Assembly: GCA_964459845.1 (NCBI GenBank) | Contig: CAYWOC010000015.1 | Location: 1 to 51,490 of the forward strand | Length of the DNA stretch: 51,490 nucleotides | Direction of reading: 5' to 3' | DNA from: CALZFJ01 sp964459845 | Lineage (GTDB): Bacteria > Bacteroidota > Bacteroidia > Bacteroidales > Muribaculaceae | Part shown: piece by piece, positions 18,041 through 26,640 of the stretch | How positions within the stretch are numbered: position 1 is the first letter of the stretch | How the letters are laid out: the number at the start of each line of letters is the position of its first letter | Translations under genes and position numbers: made by a program | The notes under the pieces: generated by a model | The model's database searches: none | The model's input: only the letters and a program-made list of their open reading frames with translations | Told to the model about the DNA's origin: nothing

Positions 18041-19063
18041 ATGGAAATACTACAAAAACGTATTGAGAGTGAGTCGAAGTATCTGCCTGGCGGATTCTTG
18101 AAGGTTGATAATTTCTTGAATCACCAGATAGATCCTGTGCTTATGGATCAAATAGGAGAGGAGATTGCCCGGCTGTTTGCTGATGAGAAAATCACCAAGA
18201 TTGTCACAATCGAGGCGAGTGGCATTGCGCCAGCCCTCATGGCAGGATTGAAGATGGGTGTGCCAGTTGTATTTGCGAAGAAAAGGATACCGAAGACCAC
18301 ACAAAATGCATATACATCTACTGTGAAGTCGTTCACCAAGGGCAATGAATATCAGCTTAACATCGACAAGGCTTATCTGTCGAAAGAGGATAATGTGCTT
18401 TTTGTTGATGACTTCTTGGCATTCGGAAATGCAGCTATTGGCATTATGGACGTGTGCCTACAGGCAGGAGCAAAACTTGCCAACATGGTGTTTGTGGTTG
18501 AGAAAGAATTTCAGGCAGGACGTGAGCGGATACTTGAAATGTGCGGAGACTTGCACATAGAGAGCCTTGCTGTGGTTCAATCTCGTGAAATCACCGAGCG
18601 CGACCGGGAATTTATGCAGATGGCTATCGACCTTTCGGTTGAGAATGTGAAAAATGGTGGTGGTCCATTTGGTGCGGTGATTGTGCGCGACGACACGGTG
18701 GTGGCAACTGGCGTGAATCGGGTTACAGCCAACCACGACCCCACAGCGCACGCCGAGGTGAGTGCGATACGCAATGCATGCGATGCTCTTGGTGATTTCA
18801 AGCTCGACGGATGCAGGATATATACGTCGTGTGAGCCGTGTCCGATGTGCCTTAGCGCAATATACTGGGCAGGAATAAGCAAAATATACTATGGCAACAC
18901 TAAGCAGGATGCCAAGATGATTGATTTTGACGATTCATTTATATATGAAGAGATTGACAAGTCTCCAGAGTTGCGTTCCATCCCTTCGGTGGCAATGATG
19001 CACAAGGAGGCACAAGTGGCTTTCAATGACTGGATGCGGAAAGCCGACAGAATAGAATATTAA
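18041..19063 (+). CDS. Bifunctional xanthine phosphoribosyltransferase / guanine deaminase fusion
   Basis: Residues 1 to about 181 read as a complete Xpt-type phosphoribosyltransferase: FLNHQIDP near 25-32, TIEASGIAPA near 56-65, and the PRPP-binding loop NVLFVDDFLAFGNAA at 118-132. With no stop codon the frame runs on into a cytidine-deaminase-fold guanine deaminase (about 182-340): GGGPFGAV near 206, zinc site HAE at 237-239 and PCPMC with cysteines 267 and 270, and the FDDSFIYEEIDK segment typical of GuaD. Together the domains would turn guanine into xanthine and then, with PRPP, into XMP. The start at 18041 is preferred to 17975 because the latter lies in the promoter. Xpt and GuaD are usually separate proteins. 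Confidence 0.88.
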   Translation: MEILQKRIESESKYLPGGFLKVDNFLNHQIDPVLMDQIGEEIARLFADEKITKIVTIEASGIAPALMAGLKMGVPVVFAKKRIPKTTQNAYTSTVKSFTKGNEYQLNIDKAYLSKEDNVLFVDDFLAFGNAAIGIMDVCLQAGAKLANMVFVVEKEFQAGRERILEMCGDLHIESLAVVQSREITERDREFMQMAIDLSVENVKNGGGPFGAVIVRDDTVVATGVNRVTANHDPTAHAEVSAIRNACDALGDFKLDGCRIYTSCEPCPMCLSAIYWAGISKIYYGNTKQDAKMIDFDDSFIYEEIDKSPELRSIPSVAMMHKEAQVAFNDWMRKADRIEY

Positions 19064-19118
19064 TCAGCACACTGAATACTCCGAATCTGAATGACCGATT
19101 TGGGAAAAGTGATTTTTT

Positions 19119-19170
19119 ATAAGCCAAGGGAAGTGTGGAGTTTTGATACACTATCCTTGGCTTATTTTTA
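19119..19170 (+). terminator. Intrinsic terminator after the fusion gene
   Basis: ATAAGCCAAGG (19119-19129) pairs with CCTTGGCTTAT (19155-19165), followed by T's. Bases 19171-19358 show no gene; the promoter and palindromes of the next unit follow. Confidence 0.75.
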
Positions 19171-19358
19171 TAGTGTAGAGTGGAATTGTACTTTCTATAT
19201 GATATGTTATTGTGGCTTATAAAAGAAATGTGTAAAGTAAATAGATGTATTTTGTTGTAGAATGTAATAAAAATATGTTAAATGAGATTATCGTTTATCG
19301 CAGCTTGTCGATGCGTTTTGATTTTTGATGGAAAAATATTGGATTCTTGTATAAAAAA

Positions 19359-19390
19359 TTTGATATATGGATACTTAGTGCCTAATTTTG
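19359..19390 (+). promoter_or_regulatory. Consensus promoter of the secreted pair
   Basis: TTTG at 19359-19362, exactly 20 bases, then TAATTTTG at 19383-19390, a full match to the Bacteroidetes consensus. The start would be near 19397, inside the tandem palindrome at 19395-19410, leaving about 62 untranslated bases. Confidence 0.75.
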
Positions 19391-19394
19391 CATA

Positions 19395-19410
19395 GATTAA
19401 TCGATTAATC
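19395..19410. repeat. Tandem palindrome GATTAATC x2 over the predicted start site
   Basis: Two abutting copies of GATTAATC, each its own reverse complement, make a 16-bp palindrome that covers the predicted transcription start. The position suits an operator for a dimeric repressor; no regulator is identified. Confidence 0.45.
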
Positions 19411-19458
19411 AAACAGTGTTTTATAAGGTATAGTGTTTATTAATTTATTTATGTCAGT

Positions 19459-19875
19459 ATGAAAAAGAAGCTAATGTTAATTGCAGCTATGGGGATGCTT
19501 GCTTCGGCAGTGAGTGCCGCTTCATCGGTGTCGTACCCATATTTTACATTTCAGACTGCAGATGGAACATTGACATCGGTCGATGCCTCATCGCTTACCA
19601 TGACGATAACAGGCGGAAAACTCATGGTGAGCAATGGAAATGAGAACTATGAGTTCTCTGTTGCTGATTTGAGCAAGATGTATTTTTCCGCCGAGAAAAC
19701 TGGCGGGGTGGATGATGTGCTGTCATCGGCAGATGATGCACCGAAGGAGGTGTATTCGGTGTCGGGGGTGCATGTGGGAACATATACTGACGTGGCTACA
19801 CTCACCAGCAGTCTGCAACCGGGAATGTATATAGTGAAAAGTAATGGTAAAACACAAAAAATAGCTGTGAAATGA
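19459..19875 (+). CDS. Small secreted protein with T9SS-like tail
   Basis: The 138-residue protein has a signal peptide (ending SAVSAA, about residue 21), a short strand-rich domain with the sequence DLSKMYFS near 70-77, a linker, and a C-terminal T9SS-like segment (VYSVSGVHV, then GMYIVKSNGK). The short domain resembles the N-terminal part of the next protein (DITKMYVD at the same relative place), so the two may be related modules. The stop codon overlaps the next start by four bases (ATGA), which suggests coupled translation. Function unknown; possibly an exported partner of the beta-helix protein. Confidence 0.7.
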   Translation: MKKKLMLIAAMGMLASAVSAASSVSYPYFTFQTADGTLTSVDASSLTMTITGGKLMVSNGNENYEFSVADLSKMYFSAEKTGGVDDVLSSADDAPKEVYSVSGVHVGTYTDVATLTSSLQPGMYIVKSNGKTQKIAVK

Positions 19876-21788
19876 AACGAGGATTGGCAACTATGATTGC
19901 GCTCGGCACAATGGCAGTGTGTGCAAGCGCACAGACCTTGAATGTGGTTGTCGGCAATGTTACATACGCTCTGCCGGCATCGCAAGCAGGAGACATGACT
20001 TATCAGAATGGAGAGACGCTTACCATAATGGGCAAGACTCTAAGTTTGCAGGATATAACCAAGATGTATGTAGATGACAGTGAGGTTGATGATGGAACTG
20101 TGACCGTAAGCTACAATGGCACTGAGGCAAATGTCACTGTGGCAGGCAATGTTGCGCAATATGTCACGCCCACGGTGTCGGCTGCACATGTGAGCATTGT
20201 TCAGAGTGATGATGTGAGCGACACCACTTGCGGTGAAATCACTTATACGCTTAGCGGAACATCGACCGATGGCGATTTCACGCTTGAAGGCTCATATAAG
20301 GCTTCTATAGAACTGAGAGGGCTGACATTGACAAGCTCTAAGGGAGCGGCTCTCAATATACAGAACGGCAAGCGCATAGAGCTGAGCATCAAAAAAGACA
20401 CTGATAATACGCTCACTGATGCCAGCACTGGCAGCCAGAAGGGGTGTGTGGTGTGCAAAGGACATCTTGAGCTAAAGGGTAAAGGTGTTCTCAATGTGTA
20501 TGGCACGGCTGCTCACGGCATATATGCCAAGGAGTATGTGACAATAAAGAATTGCACCGTGAATGTGCTTTCGGCAGTGAAAGACGGCGTGAACTGCGCG
20601 CAATATTTTTTGATGGAGAGCGGCTCGCTGAATATTTCAGGCACAAGCGACGATGGCGTGCAGGTGTCGTATAAAGATGATTCCGACCGTGAAGCCGAAG
20701 ACACAGGAACATTGACCATAACAGGCGGAACTGTAAATGTCGCTGTCACCGGCACTGCCACAAAAGGTCTTAAAGCCGATGGTGATGTGCTTATCTCTGG
20801 TGGAGACTTGACTGTGGCTACCGCAGGTGGAGGAAAATGGGACAGTGATGATGCTAAGACCAAGGCTTCGAGCGGAATAAGTGCCGACGGCAAAGTGCAG
20901 ATTGACGGTGGCACTATCAGTCTCACAAGCACCGGCAGCGGAGGCAAAGGCATAAGTTGCGACGGAGAGCTGATAATAAATGACGGAACAATCACGGTGA
21001 ATACATCAGGAGGAATGTATGCCTATGTGAACGGAGTTGAATATCCGAACTACACGGGCAATACCGACCGATTGTCGAGCGACCAAAAATCGTCGCCTAA
21101 GGGAATGAAAGCCGACGGCAATGTGACGATAAATGGCGGCATCATAAATGTGACAACTACAGGCAATGGCTCAGAAGGAATAGAAAGCAAAGCTGTATTG
21201 ACAATCAATGACGGAACCATTGTCATTAATTCAGCCGACGATGCCATCAACTCATCAAGCCACATGTATATAAAGGGCGGCGACATTACCGTGGTGGCTA
21301 CTGGTAACGATGGACTTGACTCTAACGGGAATATGTATATCAGCGGTGGTGTTATAAAAGCATTCGGAGCTTCGGCTCCTGAATGTGGCATCGATGCAAA
21401 TGAGGAGGATGGATATACGGTTATCTTCACTGGCGGCACGCTGCTTGCTGTTGGCGGCGGAAACTCAGTGCCAAGCACATCGGAATCTACGCAACCCTAT
21501 GTGAGCGGAAATGTATCGGTGGCAGCAAACAGCGAAGTGACACTGAAGAGTGGTGACACAGTGCTTGCCACATTCACAGTGCCAAGCAACTACACTTCAT
21601 CCAGCCAAGGCGGAAACCGACCGGCTCCCGGTGGTGGAGGTCGTCCGGGACAATCGGGTAGCGGATCGGTGCTTATCACTTGCCCGGGATTGACATCGGG
21701 CAGCAGCTATACGATGACGAGCGGCTCATCTTCAACCACTGTCACTGCTGTGCTGAAAGGCAGCAGTAGCGGTGGCGGACGCTGGTAA
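19872..21788 (+). CDS. Secreted DUF4353 / Cthe_2159-like carbohydrate-binding beta-helix protein
   Basis: The 638-residue protein has a signal peptide (ending CASA, residue 20). A small domain like that of the preceding gene occupies about 25-75. The rest consists of many turns of the type INGGTINVTTTGxGSEGI and ISGGDLTV, each with G-x-D/S-G corners, as in right-handed parallel beta-helices of the DUF4353 family. Characterised relatives (Cthe_2159) bind cellulose and acidic polysaccharide and calcium. The last ~60 residues are Gly/Ser/Pro-rich and end GGGRW, without the T9SS-like tail of its neighbour. It may be a glycan-binding surface protein. A terminator follows. Confidence 0.8.
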   Translation: MKRGLATMIALGTMAVCASAQTLNVVVGNVTYALPASQAGDMTYQNGETLTIMGKTLSLQDITKMYVDDSEVDDGTVTVSYNGTEANVTVAGNVAQYVTPTVSAAHVSIVQSDDVSDTTCGEITYTLSGTSTDGDFTLEGSYKASIELRGLTLTSSKGAALNIQNGKRIELSIKKDTDNTLTDASTGSQKGCVVCKGHLELKGKGVLNVYGTAAHGIYAKEYVTIKNCTVNVLSAVKDGVNCAQYFLMESGSLNISGTSDDGVQVSYKDDSDREAEDTGTLTITGGTVNVAVTGTATKGLKADGDVLISGGDLTVATAGGGKWDSDDAKTKASSGISADGKVQIDGGTISLTSTGSGGKGISCDGELIINDGTITVNTSGGMYAYVNGVEYPNYTGNTDRLSSDQKSSPKGMKADGNVTINGGIINVTTTGNGSEGIESKAVLTINDGTIVINSADDAINSSSHMYIKGGDITVVATGNDGLDSNGNMYISGGVIKAFGASAPECGIDANEEDGYTVIFTGGTLLAVGGGNSVPSTSESTQPYVSGNVSVAANSEVTLKSGDTVLATFTVPSNYTSSSQGGNRPAPGGGGRPGQSGSGSVLITCPGLTSGSSYTMTSGSSSTTVTAVLKGSSSGGGRW

Positions 21789-21811
21789 TAGAATAATGAC
21801 ATAGAAAATTG

Positions 21812-21863
21812 TCGGCTTGATTTTAACTCTTTGTAATATGGTTGAAATCAAGCTGATTTTTTT
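21812..21863 (+). terminator. Intrinsic terminator between convergent genes
   Basis: TCGGCTTGATTT (21812-21823) pairs with AAATCAAGCTGA (21845-21856, one G-T pair), followed by seven T's. The T run is on the plus strand only. Confidence 0.8.
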
Positions 21864-21871
21864 GAACTATC

Positions 21872-22507
21872 CTATTTATGCTTTGCGATATGTGCGATGG
21901 TCAATATTATAAGCAAGATTCCGAGCCAATAATGGCGTAGCCCCATTATGCTGTTTGCTCTATCGATGAATGCAAGCAGTGCGAAGCCCGTGGCTGCTAA
22001 AAGGATGAATGCGATTGACAGCAGGATGGTACTCCAAGTCTTCTTGAACGAGACGCATGAAAATATGGCTCTGTACCAAGCGATGTGACGCTTGATGTGC
22101 GGAGCTAATGCCAATAGCCACACACAGCTCGATATGACGTGAGCCGCAGCCCAATTGTGCCAGATCTCGTGAGATGAGCCATGTCCTGCCACATGCAGCC
22201 CAATGCCGGTTATGGCAGTCGCTATAAAAGCAAGAGGCATGATTCGCTCAATGATTGCCCATGGCTGATGAGCCTTTTGAACATTATGACTTTCTTTGTC
22301 AAGTTCTGAAAATACACCTTGCGGACACACTTTTATGCACATTTTGCATCCTATGCAAGCATCTGCATTTTTTAATGTGGCATGTTTATGCCACAGGAAG
22401 CCGACCTTCCCGATAACTTTCTTTGGACACTTTTCCACGCATTTCCAGCACGCTATGCAGCTATGTGGATTCATAGATATATGCTCGGTGGTTAATCGTT
22501 TCATCAT
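21872..22507 (-). CDS. 4Fe-4S ferredoxin with DUF4405 membrane domain
   Basis: Two bacterial-ferredoxin clusters lie at the N-terminus: Cys17, 20, 23, 27 and Cys51, 54, 57, 61, each CxxCxxCxxxCP. Four hydrophobic segments follow (about 87-107, 118-137, 157-180 and 188-208) with several histidines (for example the HVISS and HIKRH regions), as in DUF4405 cytochrome b-like membrane proteins. It probably passes electrons at the inner membrane in anaerobic respiration; the partner is unknown. The gene stands alone on the minus strand with its own TAACTTTG element at 22527-22534. The ATG at 22507 is chosen, with a second ATG at codon 2. Confidence 0.8.
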   Translation of the reverse strand: MMKRLTTEHISMNPHSCIACWKCVEKCPKKVIGKVGFLWHKHATLKNADACIGCKMCIKVCPQGVFSELDKESHNVQKAHQPWAIIERIMPLAFIATAITGIGLHVAGHGSSHEIWHNWAAAHVISSCVWLLALAPHIKRHIAWYRAIFSCVSFKKTWSTILLSIAFILLAATGFALLAFIDRANSIMGLRHYWLGILLIILTIAHIAKHK

Positions 22508-22526
22508 AATTTCTTTTTTTTGACTG

Positions 22527-22534
22527 CAAAGTTA
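22527..22534 (-). promoter_or_regulatory. -7 element for the ferredoxin/DUF4405 gene
   Basis: TAACTTTG read on the minus strand; the start would be near 22520, about 13 bases before the ATG at 22507. The -33 region is poor. Confidence 0.45.
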
Positions 22535-22582
22535 AGGCAATCAATAAAAAAGGACGATGGATGAAGCTGTGTAATATTTGGA

Positions 22583-23437
22583 CTATTCAAGGTATTTCTG
22601 TCGGAACGAAGTGGGGCTGATGCCAGTGGATAGCGTGAACATTCTTGAGAAATATGCATTGTCGTCTATTCCTAGCCTGATGGCTATCTCCTTAATGGAA
22701 AGATGCGAATGAGCAAGCATACGCTTGGCTTGCAATATGACCTCGTTTTTGATGAACATGGTTGAGCTTATTCCAGTCACCGTCTTGACCACTTCGTTAA
22801 GATACACGGTTGAAATGTTGAGGCGGGAGGCGTAATACGATGGCTGGCGGCTCGTGGCAAGATGTTCTGCCAGCAGATGGCGAAGATTCAGAACTATCTC
22901 AATGTGCCGCTGGCTGAATCTGAGATGCTGCATGTTTATGCCTTGAATAGCCTCGGCGATGATGCTGATAAAAGCTTCAGCCAGCCGTGTAGCTGTTATT
23001 CTCGACAGTTTGTCATCGAAGTTGCCGCTCATTCTGCCTGCAATAAGATGAGCTATTTGCATTAATTCATTCTTACGCTTAGCATCTATTTTGAACGATG
23101 AAGCAAACAGGGAGAATCTGTCGAATACGCACTTCTCGATGCTTCCCACATATTTGCTGTCGGCAATAAGAATCCAACCTTTTGTATTCTTCTCTGAACT
23201 GATGAAGCGGTGTACTTGACCCGGCTGCACAATAAACACTTCACCCGATGTTATGCAATGCTCCTTGAGGTCGATAACTCCGCATCCTGATCCACTTTCC
23301 AGGATACCAAAAATGTAGTAGTCGTCTTGATGTGCATAGGTTATTGGAACATTGCCGTTGCCGATAGAGCTTATGCGTCGCAGCACGATGCCAATATCTG
23401 AGAACTTGGCTGAATTATGTAGAGGAAGTCGGTTCAT
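22583..23437 (-). CDS. AraC-family transcription regulator
   Basis: The 284-residue protein has an N-terminal cupin-like sensing domain (about 1-120, including the VFIVQPGQVHRF stretch) and a C-terminal double helix-turn-helix (about 185-284) with AKRMLAHSHLSIKEIAIRLG and the signature YFSRMFTLSTGISPTSFRQKY. The start at 23437 is chosen because upstream in-frame codons overlap the preceding gene; this leaves an 8-base gap. It is last in a three-gene minus-strand run that begins with another AraC regulator. Its target is not evident; the run itself or the adjacent efflux operon are candidates. Confidence 0.85.
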   Translation of the reverse strand: MNRLPLHNSAKFSDIGIVLRRISSIGNGNVPITYAHQDDYYIFGILESGSGCGVIDLKEHCITSGEVFIVQPGQVHRFISSEKNTKGWILIADSKYVGSIEKCVFDRFSLFASSFKIDAKRKNELMQIAHLIAGRMSGNFDDKLSRITATRLAEAFISIIAEAIQGINMQHLRFSQRHIEIVLNLRHLLAEHLATSRQPSYYASRLNISTVYLNEVVKTVTGISSTMFIKNEVILQAKRMLAHSHLSIKEIAIRLGIDDNAYFSRMFTLSTGISPTSFRQKYLE

Positions 23438-23445
23438 ATCTTTCG

Positions 23446-23802
23446 TTATAATGACTGTTGAAGCTCCATCACGCCATCTTCGACCATTTGCAGCACACCC
23501 TTTTGCTTGGAATACACGCTTAGTGCCTCCTCTTTCGATTTGCAAGATGTCACATTGATTGCTATTGCTTTGAAGTTTGTATATTGGTAGAAAACCTTAT
23601 CACCTCTTTGGACAGCTAAGTTCAGTAGCTGCTGCTTGGCTTTATCATTGTCGTAATACATTATAAAGCGGAATCCGTCTGCTGTGGCTGCATCGGTATT
23701 TTTTGCTTGTGCTGTGGCTTGCCGAGTGGCTTTGGATGGCGACTTGCAAGAGAAAACACTTGCTATCAATGATATGGTCAGTATTGCTGCAAATTTCTTC
23801 AT
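23446..23802 (-). CDS. Small lipoprotein, possibly peptidase-inhibitor I9-like
   Basis: A leader ending VFSC then K gives a lipobox with the cysteine about 19 residues in. After a Thr/Ala-rich linker comes a compact domain of about 75 residues with a strand-helix-strand-strand-helix-strand pattern: FRFIMYY, a helix, FKAIAINV, a helix, then GVLQMVEDGVMEL. This order and the V-x-x-VEDGV-like ending recall subtilisin propeptide/I9 domains, but the match is by eye and weak. ATG at 23802 (MKKFAAIL) gives a better leader than the upstream ATG at 23820. It sits tightly between two AraC genes, so it is probably made with them. Confidence 0.6.
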   Translation of the reverse strand: MKKFAAILTISLIASVFSCKSPSKATRQATAQAKNTDAATADGFRFIMYYDNDKAKQQLLNLAVQRGDKVFYQYTNFKAIAINVTSCKSKEEALSVYSKQKGVLQMVEDGVMELQQSL

Positions 23803-23843
23803 TTTATATGGAAGTTTCATAATGATTTATGCCTGATGGAAGT

Positions 23844-24653
23844 TTATCCCCTGTATTCCGATGGATTATTGCCAAGGTATCTTTGAACATATCGGCAGAA
23901 ATAGGCAGGAGAAGAGAAACCGAACATATCGGATATGCTGACAAATGTCAGCGACTTGTCGTGGAGCAGGCGTGATATGTCGAGAATGGTGAAACGGTTT
24001 ATCCAGTAGTTGGCGGCGTATCCGCTCACCTCTTTTGTCACTTGCGACAGATATTTAGGCGTGATGCACAGTTTGTCGGCATACCATGCCACCTCTCTGT
24101 TTTTTCTGTATTCTCCATTTTCGAGTAGCGTGAGAAAACGTGTCATTATATTAGCGAATTGTACCGATACGTTAGATTCTTGATATAAATGGGAATGGAA
24201 ATCAAAAAAGTCGAGAATCATAGTCTGCACAGCGTTCATCAGCAGTTCGTTGCGGAAGTGGTGCTTAGTTTGCGAAAGTCGGAAGATAATGTTGTCGAGG
24301 TCTTTACGGCACACGCTATACTGCTCATCGGTGAGACGCATCACTGGGTTCAAGAACAAGGCAAGCTGTCCCTTCACGCCATAATTGCTCTGCAATGGCG
24401 AGCTGGCTGTTATGAATTCGGATGCTACCAATACATTTATCACCCGAAATCCCTCTTCAGGGCGGATATTCTCCACCAACTTTCCTTTGCGAACGATCAT
24501 TACATCGCCTTTTTGCAAACAGAACTCTTTGCCGTTGAACATGAATTTGCATCGTCCGCCTATGCATAGTGCATGGGAGAGATAATTTTCAGATATATCT
24601 TTCCCTGCATAATCCAGAGAATTGGTTATTATGATATTTTCTGTTCGTTCCAT
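23844..24653 (-). CDS. AraC-family transcription regulator
   Basis: The 269-residue protein has a cupin-type N-terminal half (FNGKEFCLQKGDVMIVRKG near 36-54) and a C-terminal AraC helix-turn-helix region ending YFCRYVQRYLGNNPSEYRG. The start is set at the ATG at 24653 (MERTEN); the frame extends three codons upstream to a TTG. First gene of a minus-strand run with the lipoprotein (41 bases downstream) and the second AraC gene. A TAATTTTG element lies just upstream. It may control its own operon or the divergently placed efflux genes. Confidence 0.85.
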   Translation of the reverse strand: MERTENIIITNSLDYAGKDISENYLSHALCIGGRCKFMFNGKEFCLQKGDVMIVRKGKLVENIRPEEGFRVINVLVASEFITASSPLQSNYGVKGQLALFLNPVMRLTDEQYSVCRKDLDNIIFRLSQTKHHFRNELLMNAVQTMILDFFDFHSHLYQESNVSVQFANIMTRFLTLLENGEYRKNREVAWYADKLCITPKYLSQVTKEVSGYAANYWINRFTILDISRLLHDKSLTFVSISDMFGFSSPAYFCRYVQRYLGNNPSEYRG

Positions 24654-24974
24654 AGCAATCAATCTTTATCCCGCCACAAAATTATTGAATTTCAGCTAAA
24701 AGCAAAATATTTGGAATTGCTTTTTTCGCTGATTTTATTTTTCTTAAGATATGGGAACACCAGTTTTTCCGAAAAATTTGCCACGACATCCGGAAACACA
24801 GCACTTAAAGATGATGAGCGAGTGTACAAAGCAGCGTCATTGACGCGGCGAAAATTCATCTCCATCGATCCTGATGCAGATATTAAATACGAATCTGGCA
24901 CTTTGCGTGGCGACAGCATAGTTGCTGTGGTCGGCAAATGTGCATCAATGGAGTATCTGCAATCCTTGCAATAA
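24573..24974 (+). pseudogene. Possible small gene or gene remnant
   Basis: An open frame whose C-terminal ~70 residues look protein-like (a charged segment with RRKFISIDPDADIKY and then a DSIVAVVGK strand) is followed by a hairpin at 25028-25069. The only in-frame ATG upstream is at 24573, antisense to the start of the AraC gene, and the N-terminal part translates poorly. It may be the tail of a lost gene or a short gene with a non-ATG start. No family is recognised. Confidence 0.25.
24677..24706 (-). promoter_or_regulatory. Promoter of the AraC-lipoprotein-AraC run
   Basis: On the minus strand TTTG (24706-24703), an 18-base gap and TAATTTTG (24684-24677). The predicted start near 24670 is about 17 bases before the ATG at 24653. 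The gap is slightly short. Confidence 0.45.
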
Positions 24975-25027
24975 TATGAGGCGTTGGTGCGTCTTTATAT
25001 TTATAATATTTTTAGCGAATAGCAATC

Positions 25028-25069
25028 AAATCCCAATCGGTTATTAATCTTGGTGATTGATTGGGATTT
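25028..25069 (+). terminator. Hairpin upstream of the tolC-like gene
   Basis: AAATCCCAAT (25028-25037) pairs with ATTGGGATTT (25060-25069); a weak T-rich stretch follows. It is oriented to end a plus-strand transcript covering 24573-24974. Confidence 0.45.
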
Positions 25070-25177
25070 ATGTTTTGGCGGGTGGGTTTCGGAAAAATGT
25101 GCCAAAAAATACGCAGAATATATCTTTTATTTCTGTATTTTTGTTCGGAAATTTGCACCTTGAAAAAAATTGGAAGT

Positions 25178-26632
25178 ATGAAGAAGTTATTAACGATTTT
25201 ATCTCTGCTGTTTTTTGCAGGACAGATTAGTGCACAGCAGCTTACGCTGAGCCTTGACAGTTGCCGCGCGCTGGCTGTCCGCAACAATAAGGAATTGCAC
25301 ATTTCGAGCGAGAAGCAGCAAAAAGCCTATTATGAGCGAAAGGCGGCTTTCACCAAGTATCTGCCGCGAATCTCTGCCGAAGGGGCTTATATACATACAG
25401 GCAAAGAATTGTCGCTGCTTAGCGACGAGCAGAAGAGTCTGTTTGGGAATATTGGCTCAAATGCTGCTCAGCAGATTACAAGTGCCGCTCAGCAGAATCC
25501 TGCTCTCGGACAATTGGTGTCGCAATTCAGCGGTCAGCTTGAACAGGCGGCTGGCGCGCTCAACTCGGTTGGGCAAAGTCTTGTGGACGCATTCCGCACA
25601 GATACGAGGAATCTCACCGTGGGGGCGGTAATGCTCACTCAGCCGATATATATGGGCGGGAAAATCGTTGCCTATAATAAGATGACAAAGTATGCCGAGG
25701 AGATTGCTCGCAATCAGCATGATTTGGCTCTGCAAGATGTGATTGTGGAGGTGGACCAGGCATATTGGCAGATAGTGTCGTTACAAAGCAAGAAGAAACT
25801 TGCCGAGAGCTATCTCGAACTTGTGAAGAAGCTCGACAGCGATGTGCAGAAAATGATAGATGAAGGTGTGGCAACCAAAGCCGACGGACTTAGCGTGAAA
25901 GTGAAGGTGAATGAGGCTGAGGTGACTATGATTCAGGTGAACAACGGGCTGTTCTTGTCGAAGATGCTGCTTTGCCAGATTTGCGGACTTGACTTGAACT
26001 CTGATATAACACTGGTGGATGAGGATGCCGACAGCTTCAAACTTCCTGCACAAGCCGATTCGGCTGATGTGAACATCGCTCTCAACAACCGTCCTGAGCT
26101 GAAATCGCTTGACTTGCTGACGAAGATAAGCGATGAAAAGGCCAAAGTGGCGCGTGCCGAGTTCTTGCCGACTGTGGCATTGACAGGTGGATACCTTGCC
26201 ACAAGCCCTTCGGTGTTCAACAGCTTTGAGAAGAAATTCAAAGGCACTTGGAGCGTCGGCGTGCTTGTGAAGATTCCGCTATTGACATTCGGCGAGCGCA
26301 ACTATAAATACAAGTCGGCTAAGGCTGATGCAATCATTGCGCAACTGCAAATGGACGAAGTGCGCGAGAAGGTGGAGCTGCAGGTGAACCAATGCTCGCA
26401 GAAGCTGCGTGAGGCGAATGAGCGTCTGTCGGTGGCATCGCGAAGCAAGGAACAGGCTGATGAGAATCTGCGCTACGCAACCCTCGGAATGAAAGAGGGC
26501 GTGATTCCTGTGAGCAATGTGCTTGCGGCACAGACGGCTTGGCTCTCGGCTCATTCCACTTGTGTCTCGGCGCAGATAGATGTGATGCTTGCCGATGTGT
26601 ATCTACGTAAATCATTAGGAACTCTAAAATAA
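25178..26632 (+). CDS. TolC-family outer-membrane efflux protein
   Basis: The 484-residue protein has a signal peptide ending ISAQ (about residue 19), then two alternating long-helix regions typical of the TolC/OEP family, including LALQDVIVEVDQAYWQIVSL near 180-199 and the second repeat near the C-terminus. It forms the outer-membrane exit duct of a tripartite exporter. ATG at 25178 is chosen because it starts a normal signal peptide; the open frame upstream reads through the promoter region. It is followed at 8 bases by the adaptor gene, so they form one operon. Confidence 0.9.
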   Translation: MKKLLTILSLLFFAGQISAQQLTLSLDSCRALAVRNNKELHISSEKQQKAYYERKAAFTKYLPRISAEGAYIHTGKELSLLSDEQKSLFGNIGSNAAQQITSAAQQNPALGQLVSQFSGQLEQAAGALNSVGQSLVDAFRTDTRNLTVGAVMLTQPIYMGGKIVAYNKMTKYAEEIARNQHDLALQDVIVEVDQAYWQIVSLQSKKKLAESYLELVKKLDSDVQKMIDEGVATKADGLSVKVKVNEAEVTMIQVNNGLFLSKMLLCQICGLDLNSDITLVDEDADSFKLPAQADSADVNIALNNRPELKSLDLLTKISDEKAKVARAEFLPTVALTGGYLATSPSVFNSFEKKFKGTWSVGVLVKIPLLTFGERNYKYKSAKADAIIAQLQMDEVREKVELQVNQCSQKLREANERLSVASRSKEQADENLRYATLGMKEGVIPVSNVLAAQTAWLSAHSTCVSAQIDVMLADVYLRKSLGTLK

Positions 26633-26640
26633 CTGAACGA

